Below are positions 25,403-33,650 of a DNA stretch of 48,220 bases, in pieces. The notes below the pieces were generated by a model. That model saw only the letters and a list, made by a program, of their open reading frames with translations, was not told the DNA's origin and did no database searches. Position 1 is the stretch's first letter. Each line of letters starts with the position of its first letter. Source of the DNA: Deltaproteobacteria bacterium (GTDB lineage: Bacteria > Myxococcota > B64-G9); assembly GCA_019307065.1 (NCBI GenBank), contig JAFDKH010000011.1, positions 1-48,220 of the forward strand, in the 5' to 3' direction. The position numbers were made by a program, and so were the translations under genes.

Positions 25403-28018
25403 GTGTCCGACATCATCCAAGACAAATATCATCCCAAACTAATCGAATCCAAATGGCAGCAGGCCTGGGAGCAAGAGGGTTTGTTCAAGGCCGTAGCTGA
25501 TTCGAAAAAGGACAAGTTTTACGTTCTGGAGATGTTTCCCTATCCATCTGGTAACTTGCACATGGGACATGTGCGCGTCTACGTTATCGGAGATGTCCTG
25601 GCCCGTTACTATCGCATGCAGGGCCGAGAGGTCTTTCACCCCATGGGCTGGGACGCTCTGGGGCTACCGGCTGAGAATGCCGCCATTCGCGACGGGATTC
25701 ACCCGGCCAAAAGGACCAGAGACAACATAGACGCAGTTCGGCGTCAGATGAAAATGTTGGGTCTGTCTCTCGACTGGGATCGAGAGTTCGCGACTTGCGA
25801 CCCGGAGTATTACCACTGGAACCAGTGGTTCTTTCTCAAGATGTACGAGCGTAATTTGGTATATCGTCGTGAGAGCCTGGCCAACTGGTGTACCGGTTGC
25901 GCCACCGTGGTTGCCAACGAGCAGGTTTTAGAAGGGAAGTGCGAACGTTGTTCGAGCACGGTTGTTCAGCGCCAGATTCCCGACTGGGCTTTCCGCATAA
26001 CCGCCTACGTTGAAGAATTGCTGGACGGTCTCGACAAGATGAAGAAGTGGCCCGATCGAATAAAATCGATGCAACGCAACTGGATTGGTCGTTCGGAGGG
26101 TTGCAACCTGGTATTCGGGGTTAAAGACGAATTGGTAGATCCAATCTCTGTTTTTACTACCAGGGCTGACACTGTTTACGGAGCCACGTATGTGGTCTTG
26201 GCCCCAGAGCACCCCTCGGTTGCGGTTTTGACCACCGATCAACAGCGCGACCAGGTCGAGGACTTTGTTGGGCGCATGAGCCGGGTGGACAAAGCGGTGC
26301 GCACGGATATCAGTACCGTCAAGGAGGGCGTCTGGACAGGATCATACGCCATCAATCCATTCACCAACGAGCAGATTCCGATCTGGATAGCCAATTTCGT
26401 GTTGGCCGAATACGGGTCAGGGGCGGTTATGAGTGTGCCGGCCCATGATCAACGCGACTTCGAGTTTGCCAAGCGCTTCGAGATTCCGATTCGGATCGTT
26501 ATCCAGCCCGGGGCCGAAACAAAAAAACTGACTTTGGACGAAATGGCCGAAGCCTTCGTCGATGATGGAATCCTGGTCGACTCCGGTCCGCATAGTGGTA
26601 AAACTTCGGCTCAAGCACGAAAAGCTATCGCTGAACAGGTCGCCAAGCAGAATCAGGGCGGCGGCCCGACCGTCGGCTATCACTTGCGTGATTGGGGTAT
26701 TTCTCGCCAGCGTTACTGGGGCACTCCGATTCCAATGATACATTGTGACAAGTGCGGGATAGTGCCGGTGCCGATCGACCAGCTGCCGGTCGAACTTCCG
26801 CCGGATGCCCCGATCACCGGAACCGGTGAACCACCTTTGGCCAAAGTTGCCGAATTCGTCAACACCAGTTGCCCAAAGTGTCAGGGCAAAGCCAAGCGCG
26901 ATACCGACACCATGGACACATTTGTCGACTCGTCCTGGTATTTCGCGCGCTACATGGATCCAAAAAACAAGACTGCTCCTTTTACGTCTGAATCAGCCAG
27001 TCGCTGGTTGCCTATGGACATATACGTTGGTGGTCCCGAGCATGCCGTCATGCATCTTCTGTACTTTCGTTTCTGGACGAAAGTGATGCGTGATCTGAAG
27101 CTGGTCGAGATCGATGAACCGGCCGAGCGCCTGCTTACCCAGGGGATGGTCGTCAGCGAGAGCTTCTGGTGCGACGAACACAAATATAGGGCTCGTGATC
27201 AGGTCGATGATCCGACAATCGCCGAACCCAAGTGCAAACAATGCGGCCAGCCGGTAAAAGTCAGAGTTGAGAAGATGTCTAAGACCAAGCTCAACGGTGT
27301 GGCTCCGGAGGCCATGTGCGAAGAGTTCGGGGCAGATACCGCCAGGCTCTTTTCGTTATTTGCCGCTCCGCCCGAAAAGGATATTGAGTGGAGCAATGCC
27401 GGGGTTGCCGGCTGCTATAACTTCCTGCGGCGGGTTTGGGCGTTTTATGTTCGTCAGCGGGACCGTTTTGAGGCTGTCAGGAATCTTCCCGACCAGGTCG
27501 ACGAGAGTAAACTAACTCCCGAGTTGATATCAGTTCATCGCCTGGTCCACCGGACAATAGCCAGGGTTACTCGCGACATAGAAGTTGAAGTTCAGTTCAA
27601 TACCGCGATTTCCGCTATGATGGAACTGCTGAATGGCGCCAAGGCCCTCGATCAGTCGGCCGATGATCAGAGTTTGCGTTTGTTGGGCTTTACTTTACGT
27701 AGCCTGGCACTGTTGCTGGCTCCGTTTGCACCACATTTTGCTGAAGAAATCTGGGCTGCTATGGGCATGCCCGGCAGGATCTGCACTCAACCCTGGCCAA
27801 GCTATGATCCGGCAGCCACGGTCGAGGATATGATAGAGATTGCCGTTCAAGTTAACGGTAAAGTACGCGATAGCGTCAAGATAAACAAAGATGCTTCAAA
27901 AGAAGAAATGGAACAGGCTGCCAAGGCAGGAGAAAAGGTGCAGAAATGGCTCGCAGGCAAAACCATTCGCAGAGTCATCATAGTGCCCAAAAGACTGGTG
28001 AATATCGTCGTGAGTTGA
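25403..28018 (+). CDS. leuS: leucyl-tRNA synthetase
   Basis: 871-residue class Ia synthetase charging tRNA-Leu. HMGH (53-56, the HIGH box) and KMSKTK (624-629, the KMSKS box) form the ATP site. The zinc-type Cys cluster CTGCATVVANEQVLEGKCERC lies near 155-180, a second one CxxC...CPKC near 445-495, and the CP1 editing domain spans about 220-410. The start is GTG 25403 with TAAGGAGGT nine bases upstream. It heads the conserved Gram-negative run leuS-lptE-holA. No T-box leader is evident upstream. Confidence 0.98.
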   Translation: MSDIIQDKYHPKLIESKWQQAWEQEGLFKAVADSKKDKFYVLEMFPYPSGNLHMGHVRVYVIGDVLARYYRMQGREVFHPMGWDALGLPAENAAIRDGIHPAKRTRDNIDAVRRQMKMLGLSLDWDREFATCDPEYYHWNQWFFLKMYERNLVYRRESLANWCTGCATVVANEQVLEGKCERCSSTVVQRQIPDWAFRITAYVEELLDGLDKMKKWPDRIKSMQRNWIGRSEGCNLVFGVKDELVDPISVFTTRADTVYGATYVVLAPEHPSVAVLTTDQQRDQVEDFVGRMSRVDKAVRTDISTVKEGVWTGSYAINPFTNEQIPIWIANFVLAEYGSGAVMSVPAHDQRDFEFAKRFEIPIRIVIQPGAETKKLTLDEMAEAFVDDGILVDSGPHSGKTSAQARKAIAEQVAKQNQGGGPTVGYHLRDWGISRQRYWGTPIPMIHCDKCGIVPVPIDQLPVELPPDAPITGTGEPPLAKVAEFVNTSCPKCQGKAKRDTDTMDTFVDSSWYFARYMDPKNKTAPFTSESASRWLPMDIYVGGPEHAVMHLLYFRFWTKVMRDLKLVEIDEPAERLLTQGMVVSESFWCDEHKYRARDQVDDPTIAEPKCKQCGQPVKVRVEKMSKTKLNGVAPEAMCEEFGADTARLFSLFAAPPEKDIEWSNAGVAGCYNFLRRVWAFYVRQRDRFEAVRNLPDQVDESKLTPELISVHRLVHRTIARVTRDIEVEVQFNTAISAMMELLNGAKALDQSADDQSLRLLGFTLRSLALLLAPFAPHFAEEIWAAMGMPGRICTQPWPSYDPAATVEDMIEIAVQVNGKVRDSVKINKDASKEEMEQAAKAGEKVQKWLAGKTIRRVIIVPKRLVNIVVS

Positions 28019-28503
28019 TTGCTTGTCTGCTGGGCACGCTATTGTTTTCGGCCTGTGGCTATCGCTTCAGCGCCGGTGGCGGCCACCTGCCGGATGGGTC
28101 GCGTCAGCTGAGCATTCCGATGGCACAGAATTTAACGTCAGATGTTGTTGCTGGCGCTTGGCTTACAACAGCCATGCGTCGGCAGGCAACTCAGGCGGGT
28201 CTGAGTTTGTCAAACTCGGTAGATGCACCGGTTCTTTTTGTGCGAGTTTTGCGTATTAGCGCTATACCGCGGGGCGTCGCATTGGCGGGTGGCAGCTTTC
28301 GGACCCGCGAGCAGGAAGTCGTGGTTAGAATTGAGCTCGAGATCAAACGTCCCGAACCATGGAAAGTAGCCATAAGCGACCGCGAAAGTTATCTCTCGGC
28401 TCCCGATCTGCGCGGTACCGAGGCCAACCGCTTGCTGGCCTTACAACGGGTCCTGACCAGGCTGGCTCAGCAGGCAATCGAAAGACTGTCTAGAGGGTTT
28501 TAG
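27946..28503 (+). CDS. lptE: LPS-assembly lipoprotein LptE
   Basis: 185-residue outer-membrane lipoprotein, the plug partner of LptD in lipopolysaccharide insertion. The signal segment ELIACLLGTLLFSACGYRF has a lipobox, with Cys37 lipidated. The mature part has the LptE pattern: CGYRF start, RQLSIPMAQN, then FRTREQEVVVRIEL and a C-terminal helix. Family identity is supported by the order leuS-lptE-holA. ATG 27946 lies inside leuS (73-bp overlap) and gives a 22-residue hydrophilic N-region; a TTG at 28015 would give a shorter signal peptide. Implies an LPS-bearing outer membrane. Confidence 0.88.
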   Translation: MARRQNHSQSHHSAQKTGEYRRELIACLLGTLLFSACGYRFSAGGGHLPDGSRQLSIPMAQNLTSDVVAGAWLTTAMRRQATQAGLSLSNSVDAPVLFVRVLRISAIPRGVALAGGSFRTREQEVVVRIELEIKRPEPWKVAISDRESYLSAPDLRGTEANRLLALQRVLTRLAQQAIERLSRGF

Positions 28504-28516
28504 CTTAGGATTTTTT

Positions 28517-29557
28517 ATGGAAATCGCGCAGCTGACACGAGAACTGAAGAAGTCCGAGCCAGCACCGACTTACCTGGTTGCCGGTCAAGAGGGTGCCCTG
28601 GTAGATCGCGCTTTAGCGATGATTACTGAACGTGTACTCGCAGATGCCCAATCGGCTGATTTTGCCCTGACTCGCCTGGAAGGCAAGAGCACCAGCGCCG
28701 ATGAAATAGAGGCGGCTGCCAGAACAGCCTCGTTGTTCGGTGGGCGCCGCTTGGTCATTTTAAAAGAAGCTCACAACCTGAAAGCCGGCGAACTCAAGAA
28801 GCTTGCCGACTATCTTGCCGAACCGATTTCATCTACCACCCTGGTATTGCAGGTGCGCGGGGTCGGAGCCGATACTCGGGATCCAAAGCTTTCCAAATCC
28901 GCCAATGCCGTCAAGAAATTGAAAAAAGCGGTAGAAAAGGGCAGCGGCATTTATGTCAATTGCCCCAAACCCAAAGAACGTGAACTTCCTCGTTTGGCCG
29001 AACAGATTCTTAAAGAATACGATTTGACCGCCAGCCGCAACGGACTATATGCCCTGGTCGAGGCGGTCGGTGAAGATCTAGGTGCCTTGATTCAGGCGGT
29101 TGAAAAGCTCTCTTTATTCCTTGGGGATCAGCGAAAGGTCGACGAGGATCATGTGGCCACAGTTGTGGCAGACACGAGAAGCCAGTCGATATTTGTCTTG
29201 ACAGATGCAGTCGGAGAAGGATCTCTGGATCGGGCTCTACGAGTACTAAATTCTATGCTACGCGACGGTGAAAGCCCGCTGGCGATTGTTTCACACCTTA
29301 CCAGGCATTTTCGCAATTTGGCCCGAGTTTCGGCCTTGCGCAATCGCGGTGATAACGTCGATTCGATTCGTAAAAAGCTTGGTCTACACCCGTTTGTGGT
29401 CAAGAAATGTCTGTTGCAGGTCAGGCGTTTTTCTCAAGCTAAACTTGCTGCCAGACTGAAGATGTTGGCGGAAGCAGATTTAAAACTGAAGAGTGCCAGG
29501 TTGCCGAATAACATGCAGCTTCAGAATCTCGTCGTATCTTTGTGCGAAAATCTATAG
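28517..29557 (+). CDS. holA: DNA polymerase III subunit delta
   Basis: 346-residue clamp-loader delta subunit, which opens the sliding clamp for loading on DNA. Recognised by the N-terminal YLVAGQEGALVDRAL segment, LFGGRRLVILKEA in the AAA+-like fold, and the C-terminal helical collar with SIFVLTDAVGEGSLDRALRVL, HLTRHFRNLARV and DLKLKSARLPN. Length is typical. It is 13 bp downstream of lptE, as in E. coli, and convergent with rpsT: the two stop codons abut at 29557/29558. Confidence 0.95.
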   Translation: MEIAQLTRELKKSEPAPTYLVAGQEGALVDRALAMITERVLADAQSADFALTRLEGKSTSADEIEAAARTASLFGGRRLVILKEAHNLKAGELKKLADYLAEPISSTTLVLQVRGVGADTRDPKLSKSANAVKKLKKAVEKGSGIYVNCPKPKERELPRLAEQILKEYDLTASRNGLYALVEAVGEDLGALIQAVEKLSLFLGDQRKVDEDHVATVVADTRSQSIFVLTDAVGEGSLDRALRVLNSMLRDGESPLAIVSHLTRHFRNLARVSALRNRGDNVDSIRKKLGLHPFVVKKCLLQVRRFSQAKLAARLKMLAEADLKLKSARLPNNMQLQNLVVSLCENL

Positions 29558-29827
29558 CTATTTTGCCAGGGCTCGGTGCGCGGCTCGACTCAGACGAGCG
29601 ACTTTCCTTGAAGCCGTGTTGAAATGAAGAATGCCCTTGGATCTGGCGTGCATGATCACGGAAATCGTCTTTTTGAGCGTGTCTGTGACTATGCTGGGAT
29701 TTTTCTCAGCGAGAGCAGCCCTAAACTTTCTCTCCGCGGTGTGGACCACGGAGCGCATGGCATAGTTCCTGGCTTGCTTCTTTTCGTTCTGGCGATTACG
29801 TTTCTTTGCTGACTTATGGTCTGCCAC
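29558..29827 (-). CDS. rpsT: 30S ribosomal protein S20
   Basis: 89-residue basic helical protein binding 16S rRNA early in 30S assembly. ADHKSAKKRNRQ at the start, the middle KTISVIMHARSKGILH and the ending TASRKVARLSRAAHRAL are diagnostic. The start codon is GTG with TAGGAGGA (29834-29841) upstream. A TTGACA on the minus strand at 29896-29901 is a possible -35 element. In E. coli rpsT also uses a non-AUG start (UUG) tied to autoregulation, and the GTG here may serve the same purpose. It is transcribed against holA. Confidence 0.97.
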   Translation of the reverse strand: MADHKSAKKRNRQNEKKQARNYAMRSVVHTAERKFRAALAEKNPSIVTDTLKKTISVIMHARSKGILHFNTASRKVARLSRAAHRALAK

Positions 29828-30500
29828 TTAATAGTCCTCCTATTACAGGCCTTCACCCATATGGGAAGGTTGTAACTACACCCACTTACCCTGGATGTCA
29901 AGGCCTGGTGTACATTTTTTGGCCCTATTCGCAACCGGTTGAGCCGTTTGGTATGTGGCTTGGCTGACCTTGCTAACGACTGAGCTGCAAGAGTTTGCTT
30001 TGCACACGACTCATATTTCCTTGCAACACCTGCAAATGACCCTCGCAATCGCTCGATCCGGTTGAGCCACAAGCTTTCAAAGGTTGCTGCCCTCTGATTC
30101 TGTTGTGCGACAGTACCGCTTTTCACCTGTCCGAATGGTTTACTTGGCGCTCTAAGAATTGCCGATTTGATGGGCCGCAAATCGGTTCACCAAGCCGTCT
30201 TCAGCATCTGGAACGCATTTTTCCACAGAGTGCATTAGTGTTTTAGACCCGCTTGTTCAATTGTTGACAAAAACTATATAGTTACTTGTAAATAAAAGAG
30301 AACACTTGCGCACACATGCTGTGCAAAACGTATAAAATTGGTGTGCGGCACCAGGCTGAATTGGTTTCCCACAGGGATTGTCACAGGTTTCCAACATTTG
30401 CTGTGGAAAAGGATAGCGTGGCCTGAAATAAATTGGTTGGCACATTTTTTCGTCCACAAAATGTTGTGGTTGAGTGTCGCAGATCGGGCATTTGCAGGAG
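29828..30500. other. 673-bp intergenic region with DnaA-box-like sites (oriC-like candidate)
   Basis: No convincing gene. It holds 9-mers near the DnaA consensus TTATCCACA: TTTTCCACA at 30219-30227, TTTCCCACA at 30365-30373, TTTTCCACA on the minus strand at 30402-30410, and TCGTCCACA at 30450-30458. Between the first two is an AT-rich stretch (30250-30300) with TTGACA (30264-30269) and a TGTAAA 17 bp further on, a plus-strand promoter-like pair. A hairpin CCGATTTG/CAAATCGG lies at 30162-30185, and CCGGTTGAGCC occurs twice (about 29935 and 30056). The closest boxes each have one mismatch, so an origin is a hypothesis; the region may instead carry a small RNA or only the rpsT promoter. Confidence 0.35.
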
Positions 30501-31274
30501 TTATTTTTGGGCCAAGATTGATTTAGCCGCCTGCCAGATCTCTTCGAGGACATCGATTCCAGCCGTGTTGAAATCGATCTTGCGCTGGCTGGCAAGTCTC
30601 TCGGTCAGTCGAAATCGCTCACTAAAGCGTTTATTGGCTTCACGTACAATATCTTCTGCGCACAAGTTGAGATGCCTGGCAAGGTTGGCCAGGGCGAAGA
30701 TTAAATCACCGATTTCCCAGGCGATATCTGTCTGGCTGGCCTTGTCTCGTATGGCTTGGGTAAGTTCGCCGAATTCTTCGTTGACCTTTTGAAATACCTG
30801 GTCGGCATTTTCCCAATCAAACCCGACCCGGGCAGCCCTTTCGGAGAGCTTGTGAGTCGCCAGCAAGGCTGGCAACGCTTTAGGCACTGAGTCGATCGCG
30901 CTGGTCGATTCTTTTTGCGCTTCTTTTTTTTCCTCTTTTTTCACTCGTTCCCAGGTCTCGACTACCTCGGCTGAAGTCATAGCTGTTTCCGTACCAAACA
31001 CATGTGGATGACGCCTGGTTATTTTTGAGGCTATTTCATTGATGACGGCCGACATGTCGAACCAGCCTTTTTCGCTGGCCACTTGGCATTGAAAGACAAT
31101 CTGAAACAGAACGTCGCCCAATTCTTCACAATGGGCGGCCGCATCACGGTTGTCTATTGCTTCGAGGACTTCATAGGCTTCTTCGATCAAGAATGACCGC
31201 AGGGAGTGATGATCCTGCTCGCGGTCCCAGGCACAGCCGTCCGGGGCGCGTAAACGGGCCATTATACGAATCAA
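30501..31274 (-). CDS. mazG: nucleoside triphosphate pyrophosphohydrolase MazG
   Basis: 257 residues as drawn; two MazG domains. It hydrolyses (d)NTPs to NMP and PPi as a house-cleaning enzyme. RLRAPDGCAWDREQDHHSL opens domain 1, followed by EEAYEVLEAI and EELGDVLFQIVFQ (the ExxE-12-28-ExxD metal sites). The second copy has NEEFGELTQAI and WEIGDLIFALANLARHL. The start is uncertain: TTG 31274 and ATG 31262 lack a ribosome site. An in-frame ATC at 31307 has GGAGG exactly 6 nt upstream and would restore the common N-terminus YTLDDLIRIM. It lies downstream of the two tRNA genes, after a strong hairpin. Confidence 0.93.
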   Translation of the reverse strand: MIRIMARLRAPDGCAWDREQDHHSLRSFLIEEAYEVLEAIDNRDAAAHCEELGDVLFQIVFQCQVASEKGWFDMSAVINEIASKITRRHPHVFGTETAMTSAEVVETWERVKKEEKKEAQKESTSAIDSVPKALPALLATHKLSERAARVGFDWENADQVFQKVNEEFGELTQAIRDKASQTDIAWEIGDLIFALANLARHLNLCAEDIVREANKRFSERFRLTERLASQRKIDFNTAGIDVLEEIWQAAKSILAQK

Positions 31275-31327
31275 GTCATCAAGAGTGTATTTTCTCTCAG
31301 GGCTGATAACCTGCCTCCGGTAATGAT

Positions 31328-31358
31328 GCGGGCCGCCGGAGCTAATCCGACGGCCCGC
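31328..31358 (-). terminator. strong hairpin between tRNA-Glu and mazG
   Basis: 12-bp GC-rich stem: GCGGGCCGCCGG (31328-31339) pairs with CCGACGGCCCGC (31347-31358), one position being a U-G wobble in the minus-strand RNA, with a 7-nt loop. It begins 4 nt after the tRNA-Glu 3' end. No U-tract follows, so it may be a processing or attenuating structure rather than a full terminator. Confidence 0.55.
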
Positions 31359-31362
31359 TTGA

Positions 31363-31434
31363 TGACCCCAAGGGGACTTGAACCCCTGTTACCGACGTGA
31401 GAGGCCGGTGTCCTGACCGCTAGACGATGGGGCC
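31363..31434 (-). tRNA. tRNA-Glu (anticodon CTC)
   Basis: Folds as a cloverleaf: acceptor GGCCCCA/TGGGGTC with one G-U pair, D-arm containing CTAGCGGTCAG, anticodon loop CTCTCAC giving CTC, and T-arm GGGGTTCAAGTCCCC. Discriminator A; CCA is not encoded. The sequence closely follows E. coli tRNA-Glu outside the anticodon. Glu CTC reads GAG. Confidence 0.93.
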
Positions 31435-31455
31435 ACTGCCAATTTAGATTTTCAA

Positions 31456-31527
31456 AGCCGACGATCGGATTTGAACCGATGACCTGCTGATTACGAATCA
31501 GCTGCTCTGCCACTGAGCCACGTCGGC
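31456..31527 (-). tRNA. tRNA-Thr (anticodon CGT)
   Basis: Cloverleaf: acceptor GCCGACG/CGTCGGC, D-arm GGCTCAGTGGCAGAGC, anticodon stem GCTGA/TCAGC with loop TTCGTAA (anticodon CGT), T-arm ATCGGTTCAAATCCGAT. Discriminator T; CCA is not encoded. Reads ACG codons; similar to E. coli thrW. It lies 21 bp upstream of tRNA-Glu and shares its promoter. Confidence 0.93.
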
Positions 31528-31559
31528 TTGCTAAAAAAACAGCGCTGAAACGCCAGGCG

Positions 31560-31589
31560 TATTTACCAGTCGAGTGTGTCTTTTGTCAA
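31560..31589 (-). promoter_or_regulatory. sigma-70 promoter of the tRNA-Thr/tRNA-Glu unit
   Basis: On the minus strand a perfect TTGACA (31584-31589), an 18-bp spacer and TAAATA (31560-31565), about 33 bp before the tRNA-Thr 5' end. Placement and the consensus -35 make this a likely stable-RNA promoter. Confidence 0.6.
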
Positions 31590-31594
31590 GTCAT

Positions 31595-33388
31595 TCAGTC
31601 TTTTGGAGGCGCTGTGAAGATCTCGTCGCCGACTTTGATCTGTGGATTAGCACCAGGTTCGGCTGCTAAGATTGTCGCCGCCGGGATATAACTTTCGTTG
31701 TATAGAGTGATCGCCACAATTCCGTCATCAGCGAAAATTTTAGCGACTTTTGCAGTCACACCGCGGCGTTCCTCGCTATCCAGATCATCCCAATCCGCAT
31801 CGATAATCACTGCATTGAGTGTCGAGCCCTGCCGAGTTCCTTGATCCAGTTCAAGGATGTCATTGCAGATACTGACGTCATAAAAAGAAGCTTTTTTAGG
31901 CAAGCAGAAAAATATTGAGACAGCCATTCCTGCAACCGCTATCACTATCAAGACCAGACCGATAACTTTGCTTTTAGGCGAAGCCTGGCCGGCAGGTGCC
32001 TTGCGTTTCTTGGGTTTTGAGGTCTGCTTGGGTTTTGTTGTGGCTGGTTTTGGTTTGCGGGTCGGCTTCGTTGCGATTTTTTTCCCTGAAGACACCTGCT
32101 CGAGGACTTTCGCAAATCCTCCTCTTTTATGAATTCTGCGCCGGGCAATATCTTTGGCCCTCTTAGCACCGGCATGACTATCAAGGGCGAGTGGAAAACG
32201 CCCGTTGAAGCCATGTCCTGGTTTGGAGGCTTGAAAGATATAGATAGGCAGTGACGCTTCGTCTACATCGATCTCTTCTTCGGCGATCAGCATGTTCCAA
32301 AACATAGTCAGATCGACGGTGCCGTCTTGGTAGTATTTGGTATACCAACTTTCGAGCAGGTATCGGGTTGTTTCTGCGTTGACTATCTCTAGCTGGTCGG
32401 CAATCTCCAGGCAAGTGATTAGAGTATTGATAACAAGTTTTTTTGTCTCCCCGGCCGACAACTCCTTAGTTTTTGGTTGCGCGATAACCGGCTCGACTCG
32501 AGCGGCTTGAGCCTCAGTCGCTGGTTCAGGTTCGTGAACAGGTTCCTGAGCTTGATCTTCAGCCTGTTCTTGGGCTTGCTGTTCGGCTTCGGATTCGGCC
32601 TGGCTCTTGGCGATGATTCTTTCGACAATGTCTTTGGATGAATCGTCCAGCGAGATAAAACTAATGCCCATGCCCGGTACTCGCGGTTGCTGGCCCGGCT
32701 TGGCCGGTGGTCGGCTCCAGGTGACCTCTCCTTTGCCACTCAGGACAGGTTCCCCGGAGGTCAGTTGAAGTTCGAATTCGATTATTGTGCCGGGCGGTTT
32801 GGGGTTTTGATTGCGAATAAAAATTCCGCCACTGCTGATGTTGATGGAATAGCCTTCGATGAATTCCTCCAGGTCTTCAAATTTGAGCTGGACGATCAAG
32901 CCCAATGTCGTGCGGGGATTCTTGCGACGATTAATGCCGTATTCTTCCGTGGGCTTCTGAGCTGTCGGAGATTCGGGTGAGTCCAGATCGAATTCAGCGG
33001 CAGCCGCTTCGTGATCGTTAGTAGTATCAGCTTGTTGCTTCGCGGCAGCTACAATCTTAGCGACAATCTTCTTGGAAGCCTGATCCAGAGCCAGGAACTT
33101 GACTCCCATACCGGATAACTGTGGTTGACCTCCGGGCGAAGTATCCGATTGGCTCCAGGTGACTTCTCCTTTGCCCTTGAAAACAGTCCGGCCGTCTTTC
33201 AGCAAGATCTCGAAAAATAGTATGGTGCCGATTGGCTGGTTTTTTTTTGACCTGATGAAAATGCCGCCGACACTAATGTTGGCGGTGTAGCTCTCGATGA
33301 ACTGTTCGACATTTTGTTGAGATACTCTTACCTTGAGACGCACCGGCATTCGTGGGTGTTGCCTGCGTTCACTGTCTAGATTCTCCAT
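31595..33388 (-). CDS. tandem PilZ-domain membrane protein
   Basis: 597 residues. Two PilZ domains lie at about 6-110 and 130-250, each with RRxxPR near its start (ERRQHPRMPVRL, NRRKNPRTTLGL) and a SVGGIFIRS or SSGGIFIRN element, the c-di-GMP-binding signatures of the Myxococcus PilZ subfamily. A Gln/Glu-rich linker (~255-300), a helical domain (~305-430) and a Lys/Pro-rich stretch follow. One TM helix (IGLVLIVIAVAGMAVSIFF, about 475-495) then leads to a ~95-residue C-terminal domain, probably periplasmic. ATG 33388 is chosen because GAGGAG lies 5 nt upstream. Likely a c-di-GMP-responsive envelope factor; it lies divergent from the pilin gene. Confidence 0.85.
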   Translation of the reverse strand: MENLDSERRQHPRMPVRLKVRVSQQNVEQFIESYTANISVGGIFIRSKKNQPIGTILFFEILLKDGRTVFKGKGEVTWSQSDTSPGGQPQLSGMGVKFLALDQASKKIVAKIVAAAKQQADTTNDHEAAAAEFDLDSPESPTAQKPTEEYGINRRKNPRTTLGLIVQLKFEDLEEFIEGYSINISSGGIFIRNQNPKPPGTIIEFELQLTSGEPVLSGKGEVTWSRPPAKPGQQPRVPGMGISFISLDDSSKDIVERIIAKSQAESEAEQQAQEQAEDQAQEPVHEPEPATEAQAARVEPVIAQPKTKELSAGETKKLVINTLITCLEIADQLEIVNAETTRYLLESWYTKYYQDGTVDLTMFWNMLIAEEEIDVDEASLPIYIFQASKPGHGFNGRFPLALDSHAGAKRAKDIARRRIHKRGGFAKVLEQVSSGKKIATKPTRKPKPATTKPKQTSKPKKRKAPAGQASPKSKVIGLVLIVIAVAGMAVSIFFCLPKKASFYDVSICNDILELDQGTRQGSTLNAVIIDADWDDLDSEERRGVTAKVAKIFADDGIVAITLYNESYIPAATILAAEPGANPQIKVGDEIFTAPPKD

Positions 33389-33573
33389 GATCACTCCTCG
33401 CCGGATATCTATTTCAATAATCGGCTATATCGAGAAATTTCTTGAGTGTGATTCGATCTACGGGTGCCCGAACGGGGGTCAATTTTGACCGGCTGGGTAT
33501 TTTAGACCCCAGCCAGGTAGATCAAGAGGGTCGCCAACTAATAGTAGTTACTGTGGATAATAAGATCTGAGCC

Positions 33574-33588
33574 GGGCACGATCTTTGC
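33574..33588 (+). promoter_or_regulatory. sigma-54 (RpoN) promoter of the pilin gene
   Basis: GGGCACG-ATCT-TTGC matches the -24/-12 consensus TGGCACG-N4-TTGC at all but the first base, with the required GG-N10-GC spacing (GG 33575-33576, GC 33587-33588). Transcription would begin near 33600, giving a ~50-nt leader to ATG 33651. Pilin genes are classically sigma-54-dependent. Confidence 0.75.
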
Positions 33589-33650
33589 GAATAACTTGCT
33601 GGTTGAATGTTGAGATGACAATGCAAGCAGGATCTAATTCTGGAGAAATC

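Noticed and set aside
33552..33560. Perfect DnaA box (TGTGGATAA on +) upstream of the pilin gene
   Set aside because: A single 9-mer without neighbours; isolated boxes occur by chance and in regulatory roles, so no origin is claimed here.
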